Numbered from the stretch's first letter, positions 25,710 to 33,964 are shown. The stretch: DNA of 51,662 nucleotides from JBCDCB01 sp039182735 (GCA_039182735.1 JBCDCB010000020.1:1-51662); one strand, 5' to 3'. Notes: generated by a model not told the origin, from the letters alone. A program made the numbers and translations.

Positions 25710-26450
25710 GTGCACGCAATGACGAACGCTTCCTCGCTGACCTATCCGCGCATCGTGCTCAAGCTCTCCGGGGAATCGCTCGGCAACCCGCGGGAAGGCG
25801 GCGTTGTGGCGGAGGCGCTGGAACGCATCGCCACGGAGATCACCCAAGCCGCGGCGACGGGCGTGGAGATCGTCATCGTGTGCGGAGGCGGGAACATCGT
25901 CCGCGGCGCTGCGCTGGCGCGGGCGGGCCTTGTCGAACGGGCACCGGCGGACCACATGGGCATGCTCGGGACGGTCATCAACGCCATCGCGCTTCGCGAG
26001 GCGCTGCGGGCGAGCGGTGCGCGGGCGACGCTGTTCTCGGCGGTCGGGATCGACGGCATCGCGCCGCGCTTCGATCGCGAGTCGGCGCTCGCGGCCATCG
26101 CACGGGGCGAGATCGTCATCACGCCGGGCGGCGTCGGGAGCCCGTTCTTTACGACCGACAGCGGCGCGGTGCTGCGCGCCGTCGAACTCGGGTGCGACGC
26201 GGTCTTCAAGGCTACGAAAGTCGATGGTGTCTACTCGGCAGATCCCACTACGGACAAGACGGCGACCCGCTACGACCGGCTCTCGCTCGACGAAGCCGTC
26301 GAGAAGCGGCTCGGCGTGATGGACGCCAGCGCGCTGGCCATGGCGCGCGAGCACGACCTGCCGATCGTTGTGTTCGAGTTCGGTCCTGAAGGGAACATCG
26401 CGCGCACGGTGCGCGAGCCCTCGATCGGGACGCTCGTCACGCCGGCCTGA
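25710..26450 (+). CDS. pyrH: UMP kinase
   Basis: A 246-residue bacterial-type uridylate kinase of the amino-acid-kinase fold, phosphorylating UMP to UDP. Motifs: IVLKLSGESLG at the N-terminus (phosphate loop), VIVCGGGNIVRGA, the UMP-binding ADHMGMLGTVINAIAL, VITPGGVGSPFFTTDSGAVLRA and the DGVYSADP loop near ATP. The start is taken as GTG 25710 because AGGAGA sits seven bases before it; ATG 25719 gives a three-residue shorter protein with a poor distance. It is divergent from the VWA operon. In many bacteria frr follows directly; here an unrelated minus-strand gene sits between them. Confidence 0.94.
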   Translation: MHAMTNASSLTYPRIVLKLSGESLGNPREGGVVAEALERIATEITQAAATGVEIVIVCGGGNIVRGAALARAGLVERAPADHMGMLGTVINAIALREALRASGARATLFSAVGIDGIAPRFDRESALAAIARGEIVITPGGVGSPFFTTDSGAVLRAVELGCDAVFKATKVDGVYSADPTTDKTATRYDRLSLDEAVEKRLGVMDASALAMAREHDLPIVVFEFGPEGNIARTVREPSIGTLVTPA

Positions 26451-26456
26451 CGCCGA

Positions 26457-27113
26457 TCAATCGAAAGTGAACTCGGATTCGAAGGAGTTGGTGTCGAAGC
26501 CTGCGAGGCCGCCCGCGGCCTGGCTCGCGCCGGCCGAGAGCAGCATGCCCAGCGCGATGAACCCGAAGGCGATCCCCGCGTGGACCATGATGTGCTTGGT
26601 CTGATCCTTCTTCTGGATCGAGAAGAACTTGAGGACCCCGCCGCAGGTGAGGTAGGCGTAGATCGCGCCGTTGATCAGGATCGTGACGACCATGATCGCC
26701 ATTCCCATGCCGGCGACGGCCTCCATCGCGCCGGCGAACTCGGGGATGTCCGGCATTGCGGGCATGTCGGCGAGTTGCACCAGCCCCGCCACGCCGTTGA
26801 GCATGCTCGACATCGTCGAGAACCCGACGATCCACCACGCGACCTTTGACCCGCCCCACATCCCGCGCGCAATGAGGAAGAAGATGCCGCCGGGGATCAG
26901 GAAGAGGCCCGCCAAGACGAGCCCGACGGGCCCGGCGCCGAGGGCCGCGGGGATCCCCGCCAGGGCCGCGATCAGCAGCCACAGCGCGGCGATCAGGTAG
27001 AGCAGGATCGAGATGATCGTGACGCCGACCGGACGCTCGGGCAGGGTCCCGCCCATCGTGTCGGGCGTGAGGTCGATCGCTTCTGGCTGCTCCGCGGCGA
27101 GCATCGGGTGCAT
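26457..27113 (-). CDS. Polytopic membrane protein, unknown function
   Basis: A 218-residue protein with four to five hydrophobic segments: about 29-52, 60-80, 84-105, 130-155 and 175-195. GGAGGG seven bases before ATG 27113 supports this start. Gly/Ala/Ile-rich segments such as VTIISILLYLIAALWLLIAALAG and VLAGLFLIPGGIFFLIARGMW are typical of small inner-membrane proteins. The C-terminus (ESEFTFD) is acidic. No family is recognised and no conserved polar residue suggests transport. It interrupts the pyrH-frr pair on the opposite strand, its end lying six bases from that of pyrH. Confidence 0.8.
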   Translation of the reverse strand: MHPMLAAEQPEAIDLTPDTMGGTLPERPVGVTIISILLYLIAALWLLIAALAGIPAALGAGPVGLVLAGLFLIPGGIFFLIARGMWGGSKVAWWIVGFSTMSSMLNGVAGLVQLADMPAMPDIPEFAGAMEAVAGMGMAIMVVTILINGAIYAYLTCGGVLKFFSIQKKDQTKHIMVHAGIAFGFIALGMLLSAGASQAAGGLAGFDTNSFESEFTFD

Positions 27114-27330
27114 GGTTCGGCCCTCCGCCGGGGACATCGGGCGGATCTCCGGTCGATCCCGGCTGATCTGCCCAAGGGCGCAAGCGAGTGCGGGAGTGGC
27201 CCGCGTCAGCGAGGCAGCCCGGACAACCTGACGCGGGGAAGCCGCCGCCAACGCCGATAAGGGCGCGTCGGTATGATCGCGTTCCCGCGATGGGCAGCGG
27301 GGCCGAACCGAATCAGCGATGGAGCGAGCC

Positions 27331-27897
27331 GTGACGCCTGAGAGCATCAAGAACGAAGCCAACGAGTCCATGGACAAGGCGGTCGATCACCTCCGCAAGG
27401 AGCTGCGCGGCATCCGCACGGGGCGGGCCAGCACCGCGCTCGTGGACTTCGTCAAAGTCGATTACTACGGCTCGATGCAGGACCTGAAGAACCTCGCCGC
27501 GACCAGCACGCCCGAGGCGACGCAGATCCTCATCCAGCCCTTCGACCCGAGCGCCGTTCAGGCGATCAAGAAGGGCATCGAGGAAGCGAACATCGGGCTC
27601 ACGCCCAACGTGGATGGCAAGGTCATCCGCATCAGCGTGCCGGCGCTCTCGACCGATCGGCGGAAGCAGCTCGCGGCGCAGGTCAAGAAGCTGGGCGAAG
27701 ACGCGAAGGTCTCGGCTCGGAACGTGCGTCGCGACGCGAACAAGCACGCCGACCAGCTCGCCAAGGACAAGGACGCCCACCTCTCCGAGGATCAGATCTC
27801 GGACCTGAAGGACGAGATCCAGAACCTCATCAAGAAGCACGAGGCAGAGATCGAGGAACTGGTGAGCAAGAAGACGACCGAGGTGCTCGAGGTCTGA
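27331..27897 (+). CDS. frr: Ribosome recycling factor
   Basis: A 188-residue RRF, which with EF-G splits post-termination ribosomes. Helical domain I and III: MDKAVDHLRKELRGIRTGRAS, then the domain II strands around VDYYGSM and LIQPFDPSAVQAIKKGIEEANIGL, and the C-terminal helix with DQISDLKDEIQNLIKKHEAEIE. The start is GTG 27331, with GGAG six bases upstream and a normal N-terminal length; ATG 27319 would add four residues and lacks a binding site. A TATGAT box at 27272-27277 is a possible -10 but has no good -35. The gene is a near-universal housekeeping gene and ends three bases from the convergent surface-protein gene. Confidence 0.94.
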   Translation: MTPESIKNEANESMDKAVDHLRKELRGIRTGRASTALVDFVKVDYYGSMQDLKNLAATSTPEATQILIQPFDPSAVQAIKKGIEEANIGLTPNVDGKVIRISVPALSTDRRKQLAAQVKKLGEDAKVSARNVRRDANKHADQLAKDKDAHLSEDQISDLKDEIQNLIKKHEAEIEELVSKKTTEVLEV

Positions 27898-27900
27898 TCG

Positions 27901-28641
27901 TCAACGCCGTTGGCGACGCACGGAGGCCAACCCGATCGCGAAGAGCGGCAGCCCGCCGACATTCGGGACCACCAGCGTCGTGATCATGTTGACGATACCG
28001 CCCTCGACGGTGTCGAGATCGGTCAGGCCGAACACCTCGGCGGTGGTCCGGATCCGGTAGTCGCCCGCTTCGAGAAAGAAGGCATCGGATCCGCTGTACT
28101 CCTGCGCCTGGAAGTCTCGATTCTCGAACGAGAAGACTTTCTCGCCATCGGCAGTCTCGATCAGGAGACTCACGCTGCCATCGCGCCAAGGACGACCGAA
28201 GCCGGCCTCGGCGACCACGCCTCGGAACTCAAGCATGGCGTTCGTGTCGCGATCGAGCGTGAAGTCCAGATCGACAACGCCCCGCGCCACACCTTCGCGA
28301 TGAACGAAGAATCCGCCGGGTGGGAGCGGGAAGACGGTGAAGTCATTGAACTTGGCGAGGACCGCCAGATCAAGCTGGCGTGAGTCCCAGTTCGATGTGC
28401 TCACGGCGGTTACGTCTAGGGTTCGGACTCCCTGAGAAGTTGCTTCGAGCGTGACCACGCGATCGATCGGTCCCAAGCCTTCGCTCTCGACTCGACCCGA
28501 ATCAATACGCGGATCACCGTTGAACAAGATATCGTCCGTCATCCACTCGGCGAACTGTTCTTGAGCGGTGACGGTGAGCTGCGCCGCAGCAGGGCCAGCA
28601 GCGGTAGCTGTTGCTAGCACAAAGATCGAACATGCTCTTAT
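27901..28641 (-). CDS. Secreted anchor-motif protein with non-standard AUA start position
   Basis: A 246-residue exported protein. The frame gives a good signal peptide (RACSIFVLATATAAGPAAAQ), a beta-rich body (about 25-220) and a C-terminal anchor VPNVGGLPLFAIGLASVRRQRR. No ATG, GTG or TTG precedes the signal peptide at a useful distance: the codon in the expected place, eight bases after GGGAGAG, is ATA (28641-28639). The nearest ATG (28633) is out of frame. Either AUA is used, the start was lost by a single G-to-A change, or there is a sequence error. The upstream intrinsic terminator at 28722-28760 rules out read-through from a far upstream start. No enzyme motif is seen. Confidence 0.6.
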   Translation of the reverse strand: MRACSIFVLATATAAGPAAAQLTVTAQEQFAEWMTDDILFNGDPRIDSGRVESEGLGPIDRVVTLEATSQGVRTLDVTAVSTSNWDSRQLDLAVLAKFNDFTVFPLPPGGFFVHREGVARGVVDLDFTLDRDTNAMLEFRGVVAEAGFGRPWRDGSVSLLIETADGEKVFSFENRDFQAQEYSGSDAFFLEAGDYRIRTTAEVFGLTDLDTVEGGIVNMITTLVVPNVGGLPLFAIGLASVRRQRR

Positions 28642-28721
28642 GAATCTGACTCTCCCTTGTCGGCAAGGTACCTCGGGAGGAAGACACGTCAACGCTGGCG
28701 GCGTGAATGTGAGGGGAATAC

Positions 28722-28760
28722 AAAAAAGGCCCCGAGCGGCGGTGGGGTCCGCCCGGGGCT
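28722..28760 (-). terminator. Intrinsic terminator on the minus strand
   Basis: A GC-rich stem pairs 28728-28739 with 28749-28760 (one mismatch, 9-base loop) and is followed on the minus strand by six U residues (plus-strand A run 28722-28727). It ends transcription coming from the nrdJ side before the surface-protein gene. Confidence 0.8.
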
Positions 28761-28770
28761 TTGGCAAGAG

Positions 28771-28816
28771 GCGTGACGACGTGGCCTGGCCCGTTGCGGG
28801 CCACGCCGCGTCACGC
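28771..28816. other. Strong hairpin next to the terminator
   Basis: GCGTGACG at 28771-28778 pairs with CGTCACGC at 28809-28816, and an inner TGGCCCG/CGGGCCA stem closes a three-base loop, with a few unpaired bases between. It would form on either strand and lies ten bases from the terminator stem, which suggests a structured RNA 3' end. Confidence 0.5.
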
Positions 28817-29145
28817 TGGTGGGCACCGGATCGGCCGCTCGGGCAAGCCCGGCGGGGGTCCTCCGACCGATGCGAAACCCGGATCGACGAGCGAGCGTTG
28901 TGCGCGATCGATGGATCTTCCGGCGTGTGTCGTCCGTGGACGGTGCGGGCCTGCCGCGGTGTCCGAGTCGTCATGCCGGGAGGCTGGGTGCGGGCAACAT
29001 CTTCCTGATGCGTCCGCTCGGCGGGGGTCCGTCCGCGCGCCGGCCTCTGTTCGATCACATCTCTCGCGTCACTCCGCCCATGGGGACTCGCCGCCCCGGG
29101 TGTCGGACAGGCCCGCGGAGCAGTGGGCCCACCGATGGTGTTTGT

Positions 29146-29198
29146 GCCGGGAGTTCGCACGCCCGACCGGAAGGGTCGGGCTCCGCGTGCGAGCCGGC
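29146..29198. other. Three-tier hairpin just after nrdJ
   Basis: Three consecutive stems fold one 53-base element: GCCGG/CCGGC, TCGCACG/CGTGCGA and CCCGACC/GGTCGGG, separated by small internal loops and closed by a five-base loop. It starts 30 bases after the nrdJ stop and has no U run, so it could protect the mRNA 3' end or belong to an RNA gene. Confidence 0.5.
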
Positions 29199-29227
29199 AA
29201 CGCGGTCAATCCGTCAAGAAACGTTCG

Positions 29228-32200
29228 TCATGAGCAGCCCATGCTGTGCCCGCAGTTGAGGCAGCGGTAGCACGTGCCGTTGCGGACGGTGATGGTGCCG
29301 CAGACCTCGCACGCGGGCGCATCGCCTTGAGCGTCCTTCATCGCGTCGGTGAGCCCGCGTGTCTGCAGCGAGGCTTCCGTCGCCACGGCGACCGGGGTCT
29401 CGACGCGCGGGGCGGGCCTGGCACCATCGCCCTTCGGCGCCGGCGACGGGCGGTCGTTGGTCCGGCGCACGATGCGCTCGGCCTCTTCCGTGGACTTCCA
29501 CCGATCGACGCTCTCGCGTTCCTTGCTCGCCTCGGACTCGTCGCGACGCGGCGCGTTGGCCTCGCGGTAGCCATCGACGAACTGGATGCCGAGCCAGCGG
29601 AAGATGTAATCGACGAGGGACTTGGCGAAGGGGATATCGCCGTTGGTCGTCATGCCCGCGGGCTCGAAGCGCTGGTGCGTGAACTTGTTGACGAGCGACT
29701 GTACCGGCACGCCATACTGCAGCGCGACGCTCACCGCCGTGCCCAGCGAGTCCATCAATCCGCCGATGGTCGAGCCCTCTTTGGCCATCGTGATGAAGAG
29801 CTCGCCCGGCTGTCCGTCTTCGTAGAGCCCGACGGTGAGGTAGCCCTCGTGCCCGGCGATATTGAACTTGTGCGTGAGCGATCGACGCGTGTCGGGCAGG
29901 CGACGCCGCATCGGGCGATGCACGATGCGTTCGACCGTACGAACCACGGTCGATTCGTCCCCGCCGCCAATCGCCGCCGAGAGCTCGTGGACCTCGCCGG
30001 CGACTTCGACCTGGGCGGCTTCAACCGCCTCATCGTCCTCGACCATGTCGAGCACGTCTTTGTCGTCGGCATTCGCGTCGCTTTTGGTCGAGAGCGGCTG
30101 GCTCAGCTTGCAGCCGTCGCGATAGAGCGCGTTGGCCTTGAGCCCGAGCTCCCACGAAAGGCGGTACGCGTCCTTGATGTCGTCGATCGACGCGTCGGCG
30201 GGCAGGTTGATCGTCTTGCTGATTGCACCGGAGATGAAGGGCTGCGCCGCGGCCATCATGCGAATGTGCCCGCCCGGCTTGATGAAGCGCGTGCCCGTGT
30301 CGCCGCAGGTGTTCGCGCAGTCGAAGACGGGCAGATGCTCGTCCTTGAGGAACGGCGCGCCCTCGACGGTCTGCGTGCCGCAGACACGCGTGTTGAGGAC
30401 GCGGACCTGCTCGCCCGTCAGCCCGCGGGCGCGGAGGAAGTTGAAGCCCATGTCGGCCTTGGCCTGCTCGGCGTTCATTCCGCAGCGTTCGAGCGCCTCG
30501 TCGCCGAGGGTCCACGCGTTGAAGGCGAAGCCGATCTCGAAGACACCGGGCAGCGCGTCGTTGATGCGCCGCAGGTCCTCGTCGTTGAGTCCCGCTTCCT
30601 TGAGCCACTCGGCGAAGGTGATGTCTTTGTCGCCCCCCGCCGCCGCCGGCATGGGCACCTCGAGGTGCAGCGCGCCGAGCACGTGGATCTTGATCGCCTT
30701 GATCTGCTCGTCGGAGTACCCGAGGTTGAAGAGCGCGGGCTCGAGCGAGCCGTTGGCGATCTTGAAGTACCCGCCGCCGGCGAGCTTCTTGAACTTGACG
30801 AGGGCAAAGTCAGGCTCGACGCCGGTCGTATCGCAATCCATCAGCAGACCGATGGTGCCAGTCGGCGCGATGACGGTGACCTGCGCGTTGCGGTAGCCGT
30901 GCTTCTCCCCGAGCGCAAGCGCATCGTCCCACGCCTTGACGGCGCGATCGAGCAGACGCTTGGCGTTGCCCAGCGCGACGCCGTCTTGATCGACGAGTTC
31001 GTGATCGATGGGCACGGGGCGGACGCGGAGGTCTTCCCATTCGTCGGCCTGGCGGTCGATGCCGTGCGCCGCGCGCCGGTGGTTCCGCATCACGCGGAGC
31101 ATCGAATCACGGTTCTTCTTGTAGCCCGGGAAGGGCCCGAGCTCGCTCGCGAGGACCGCGGACTGGCGGTACGAGCGCCCGGTGAGGATCGCGGTGAGCA
31201 TGCCGCAGAGCGCGCGGGCCTCATCCGAGTCGTACGGGATGCCGGCACGCATGAGCAGCGCGCCGATGTTCGCGTACCCCAGCCCGAGCGTGCGGAACTC
31301 GTACGAGAGGCGTGCGATTTCCTTGCTCGGGAACGCCGCCATCAGCACGCTGACTTCGAGCGTGATCGTCCACAGGTCGATCGCGTGCTCGTACCCGGCG
31401 ACGTCAAACTCGCGGGTCTCTTCGTCGTAGAACTTCAGCAGGTTGAGCGACGCGAGGTTGCACGCCGTGTTGTCGAGGAACATGTACTCCGAGCACGGGT
31501 TGCTCGCGTTGATGCGACCCGACTCGGGGCACGTGTGCCAGGCGTTGATCGTGCTGTCGTACTGCACACCCGGATCCGCGCAGCGCCACGCGGCATACGC
31601 GATCTGCTCCCACAGGTCCTGCGCCTTGACGGTCTCGGCGACCTCGTCGCTCATGCGGTAGCGCAGCTCCCAGTCTCCGTTCGCATCGATCGCGTCGAAG
31701 AAGTGATCCGGGATGCGCACCGAGTTGTTCGCGTTCTGCCCTGCGACGGTCTGGTACGACTCGCCGTTGAAGTCGTAATCGAGCACGAGCCCGAGGCGCG
31801 TGGCCGTCTCGCCGAACGTCTCGCTGTCGCTCGGGCTCGCCTTCTCGCCCGCGATGGCCTTCATGCCCTCGACGAGCGCGGCGACCTTGAGCTCCTCGCG
31901 CACCTTCCACGAGATGAACTTCTCGATGTCCGGGTGGTCGAGGTCGATGCAGACCATCTTGGCGGCGCGCCGGGTGGTGCCGCCCGACTTGATCGCGCCG
32001 GCGGCGCGGTCGCCGATCTTCAGCCACGACATGAGCCCGGAGGACTTGCCGCCGCCGGAGAGCGGTTCGTTCTCGCCGCGAAGCTTGCTGAAGTTGGTGC
32101 CGGTGCCCGACCCGTACTTGAAGAGGCGTGCCTCGCGGATCCACAGGTCCATGATGCCGCCGTCGTTGACGAGGTCGTCCTCGACGCTCTGAATAAAGCA

Positions 32201-32746
32201 CGCGTGCGGCTGCGGGTGCGAGTACGCGTCCTCCGCGAGCTTCACGCGACCGGTCTTCGGATCGACGTAGTAGTGACCCTGCGCCGGCCCGCTGATGCCG
32301 TAGGCGTAGTTCAGCCCCGTGTTGAACCATTGGGGGCTGTTGGGCGCGGCCATCTGGTGGACGAGCATGTAGCACATCTCGTCCTCGAACGCCTGCGCGT
32401 CGTCCGCGGAGTCAAAGTAGCTGTGCGTCTCGCCCCAGTGACGCCAGCAACCCGCGAGGCGCTGGATCACCTGACGCGCCGAACGCTCCGGCCCGGTGAC
32501 GACCTCGCCCGACTCGTCGCGTACGACCTCGCCGAAGGCGTCGTACTGCGGCACGCCCGCCTTGCGGAAGTACTTGCTCACCATGATGTCGGTGGCGAGC
32601 TGCGACCAGGTCTCCGGGACCTCGGCGTCGTGCATCTCGAAGACGACGGACCCGTCCGGGTTCGTGATGCGCGACGCACGCGTCGTCCACTTCACGGTGT
32701 CGAAGGGGGAGGTGCCGGACTGTGTGAAACGACGTGTGACTTTCAT
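29228..32746 (-). CDS. nrdJ: Adenosylcobalamin-dependent (class II) ribonucleotide reductase
   Basis: A 1172-residue class II RNR making deoxynucleotides without oxygen dependence but with B12. Visible: MAAPNSPQWFNTG near 130, the FKYGSGTGTNFSKLRG loop, radical-site region with NPCSEYMFLDNTACNLASLNL (Asn-x-Cys-x-Glu catalytic set), APTGTIGLLMDCDTTG, and the C-terminal tail with CEVCGTITVRNGTCYRCLNC, a double CxxC that could bind zinc or shuttle electrons. Length fits the NrdJ group that carries an extra C-terminal module. ATG 32746 has no clear ribosome binding site. It follows dcd and the inserted four-helix-bundle gene on the same strand, so dNTP genes are grouped. No cobalamin riboswitch is seen. 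Confidence 0.95.
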   Translation of the reverse strand: MKVTRRFTQSGTSPFDTVKWTTRASRITNPDGSVVFEMHDAEVPETWSQLATDIMVSKYFRKAGVPQYDAFGEVVRDESGEVVTGPERSARQVIQRLAGCWRHWGETHSYFDSADDAQAFEDEMCYMLVHQMAAPNSPQWFNTGLNYAYGISGPAQGHYYVDPKTGRVKLAEDAYSHPQPHACFIQSVEDDLVNDGGIMDLWIREARLFKYGSGTGTNFSKLRGENEPLSGGGKSSGLMSWLKIGDRAAGAIKSGGTTRRAAKMVCIDLDHPDIEKFISWKVREELKVAALVEGMKAIAGEKASPSDSETFGETATRLGLVLDYDFNGESYQTVAGQNANNSVRIPDHFFDAIDANGDWELRYRMSDEVAETVKAQDLWEQIAYAAWRCADPGVQYDSTINAWHTCPESGRINASNPCSEYMFLDNTACNLASLNLLKFYDEETREFDVAGYEHAIDLWTITLEVSVLMAAFPSKEIARLSYEFRTLGLGYANIGALLMRAGIPYDSDEARALCGMLTAILTGRSYRQSAVLASELGPFPGYKKNRDSMLRVMRNHRRAAHGIDRQADEWEDLRVRPVPIDHELVDQDGVALGNAKRLLDRAVKAWDDALALGEKHGYRNAQVTVIAPTGTIGLLMDCDTTGVEPDFALVKFKKLAGGGYFKIANGSLEPALFNLGYSDEQIKAIKIHVLGALHLEVPMPAAAGGDKDITFAEWLKEAGLNDEDLRRINDALPGVFEIGFAFNAWTLGDEALERCGMNAEQAKADMGFNFLRARGLTGEQVRVLNTRVCGTQTVEGAPFLKDEHLPVFDCANTCGDTGTRFIKPGGHIRMMAAAQPFISGAISKTINLPADASIDDIKDAYRLSWELGLKANALYRDGCKLSQPLSTKSDANADDKDVLDMVEDDEAVEAAQVEVAGEVHELSAAIGGGDESTVVRTVERIVHRPMRRRLPDTRRSLTHKFNIAGHEGYLTVGLYEDGQPGELFITMAKEGSTIGGLMDSLGTAVSVALQYGVPVQSLVNKFTHQRFEPAGMTTNGDIPFAKSLVDYIFRWLGIQFVDGYREANAPRRDESEASKERESVDRWKSTEEAERIVRRTNDRPSPAPKGDGARPAPRVETPVAVATEASLQTRGLTDAMKDAQGDAPACEVCGTITVRNGTCYRCLNCGHSMGCS

Positions 32747-32756
32747 ATGGTATTTC

Positions 32757-32784
32757 GGGCACTGGGCACTCGTGGCTGGGCACT
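32757..32784 (+). repeat. Left inverted repeat of four-helix-bundle element
   Basis: 28 bases built of seven-base units (GGGCACT, GGGCACT, CGTGGCT, GGGCACT). The reverse complement of 33176-33203 matches it with four mismatches. It begins 11 bases before the nrdJ start codon on the minus strand. Confidence 0.8.
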
Positions 32785-32793
32785 CGTGCGGTT

Positions 32794-33162
32794 CTACTGT
32801 TCCGTCCGTTCAATGCTTCGAATCAAACCTGAGAGCAATCGCCCAACCTCATCGATCCTCTGCTGCAATCGTTGATGTCGGCGTTCCTGAACGAGTCCGA
32901 GGCCGTTTGCGATCAAGAACTGGGTGTCGAGTTCATAGAGCGAGCCGCGGGCGGTACGCAGGAATCTCAAGTAGTCGCGAGTCGATCCGCGTCCGTAGCC
33001 CTCTGCGATGTTGCTCGGTACCGAAACCGCGCATCGGCGTGACTGAGAGATCAGACCGAACCTCTCGTCCGCTGGAAACGCTTCTGTTTCGCGATACACG
33101 GCAAAGCTGAGTTCGAGTGCCTTTTGCCATGCGACGAGATCCCGATGCGACTTGATCGTCAA
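32794..33162 (-). CDS. Four-helix-bundle protein (23S rRNA intervening-sequence protein family)
   Basis: A 122-residue all-helical protein of the family known as '23S rRNA-IVP' or TIGR02436. Typical features: N-terminal SHRDLVAWQKALELSFAVY, then FGLISQSRRCAVSVPSNIAEGYGR and YLRFLRTARGSLYELDTQFLIA. Structures of relatives are pentameric four-helix bundles related to the Avd accessory protein of diversity-generating retroelements; the biological role is unknown. ATG 33162 is used. It is flanked by inverted repeats and lies between dcd and nrdJ. I see no reverse transcriptase or variable repeat nearby. Confidence 0.9.
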   Translation of the reverse strand: MTIKSHRDLVAWQKALELSFAVYRETEAFPADERFGLISQSRRCAVSVPSNIAEGYGRGSTRDYLRFLRTARGSLYELDTQFLIANGLGLVQERRHQRLQQRIDEVGRLLSGLIRSIERTEQ

Positions 33163-33175
33163 GTGCTTCCCTGCC

Positions 33176-33203
33176 AGTGCCTAGCCACCAGTGCCGAGTG
33201 CCC
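33176..33203 (-). repeat. Right inverted repeat of four-helix-bundle element
   Basis: Inverted partner of 32757-32784 (24 of 28 positions). It ends two bases from the dcd stop codon, so the element fills the intergenic gap almost exactly. Confidence 0.8.
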
Positions 33204-33205
33204 AC

Positions 33206-33796
33206 TCAGTCCACCCTCGGAAGCGTGAGCCCGGTCTGATCCTGATACTTGCCGTGCTTGTCGGCGTAGCTCACCGCGCAGGTGCGGTCCGCCTTCAGGA
33301 AGATCATCTGGGCGATGCCCTCGTTGGCGTAGACCTTCGCGGGCAGCGGCGTGGTGTTGCTGATCTCGAGAGTCACCTTGCCGCGCCACTCGGGCTCGAG
33401 CGGCGTGACGTTCACGATCAGGCCGCAGCGTGCGTAGGTGCTCTTGCCGACGCAGATGACGAGCATGTCGCGCGGGATGTCGAAGGTCTCAACGGTCTCG
33501 CACAGCGCGAAGGAGTTGGGCGGGATGATCACGTGGTCGAGCTGGCGCCCGAAGGCGTCGGTCTCGCTGGCGACGTCTACCTCGACCATGAAGCGGTCGT
33601 CGAATCGCTTGGGATCGACGACGGCGACGCCCCCGCCGCGCGGGGTGGGCGTGAAGATCTGGAAGCGTGTGCCCACGCGGACGTCGTAGCCGTAGGAGGA
33701 GACGCCGTAGGAGATGCGCCCTTCTCGACGGGCGGCGGGCTCGAATGGCTCGATATTGACGAGCTCGCGGATTTGGGTGTCACAGAGGACGGGCAT
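33206..33796 (-). CDS. dcd: dCTP deaminase
   Basis: A 196-residue trimeric dCTP deaminase/dUTPase-fold enzyme supplying dUTP for thymidylate synthesis. Motifs: SSYGYDVRVG (residues 31-41), LDHVIIPPNSFALCETVE, and the signature GKSTYARCGLIVNVTPLEPEWRG with the catalytic Glu in TPLEPEW, then ANEGIAQMIF and the C-terminal YQDQTG lid. AAGGAG lies six bases before ATG 33796. It is the first gene of the dcd / four-helix bundle / nrdJ group. Whether it is mono- or bifunctional (dCTP to dUMP) cannot be told by eye. Confidence 0.94.
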   Translation of the reverse strand: MPVLCDTQIRELVNIEPFEPAARREGRISYGVSSYGYDVRVGTRFQIFTPTPRGGGVAVVDPKRFDDRFMVEVDVASETDAFGRQLDHVIIPPNSFALCETVETFDIPRDMLVICVGKSTYARCGLIVNVTPLEPEWRGKVTLEISNTTPLPAKVYANEGIAQMIFLKADRTCAVSYADKHGKYQDQTGLTLPRVD

Positions 33797-33964
33797 GGTG
33801 GCTCCTTGCGATCGATGGCCCGCGTCGCTTGCCTCGAGGCGGGATCGTGGCCGTCCGTGGCCGGTGCCTGGTGTTCCGTCAAACGTCGCCTCGGCCAGAT
33901 CGGTCGGGGCGACGCGCTTTCCGGGGAGGGACCCATCCGCACAGGAGGACGGGTGGCTTCCCCT

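Larger units (their letters stand above)
28642..29227. other. 586-base gene-free region with hairpins and a terminator
   Basis: I find no supportable protein gene. The part next to the surface-protein gene (28642-28720) carries its ribosome binding site and a TTGACG box that may be part of a promoter. An intrinsic terminator lies at 28722-28760, and two strong hairpins at 28771-28816 and 29146-29198. The minus-strand transcript from nrdJ could extend through it as a long 3' untranslated region, or a separate small RNA may end at the terminator. I looked for RNase P, tmRNA, SRP and 6S core motifs and saw none. Confidence 0.5.
32757..33203 (-). mobile_element. Putative inverted-repeat-bounded insertion carrying a four-helix-bundle gene
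   Basis: A 447-base unit consisting of two 28-base inverted repeats and one gene. It sits exactly in the space between the dcd stop codon (33206) and the nrdJ start (32746), two functionally linked genes that would otherwise be adjacent. The four-helix-bundle family is known from intervening sequences in 23S rRNA that are bounded by inverted repeats and cut out of the RNA. That this unit moved here is inference: no target duplication is identified. Confidence 0.5.

Noticed and set aside
28514..28633. Short frame from the out-of-frame ATG at 28633
   Set aside because: It gives a 40-residue product without signal peptide while the overlapping frame encodes signal peptide, body and anchor tail.
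28720..29227. RNase P RNA, tmRNA or SRP RNA in the hairpin-rich spacer
   Set aside because: None of the conserved cores of these RNAs (the RNase P GAGGAAAGUCC-like region, a tRNA-like acceptor end, the SRP GGUC-GGAA-GG helix in context) could be found on either strand.
29246..32875. A very long open frame on the plus strand (over 1200 codons) opposite nrdJ
   Set aside because: It is the antisense of a clearly recognisable ribonucleotide reductase. In GC-rich DNA the codon bias of the real gene removes stops from the opposite frame; composition is low-complexity Val/Asp/Glu/Arg and no motif is present.
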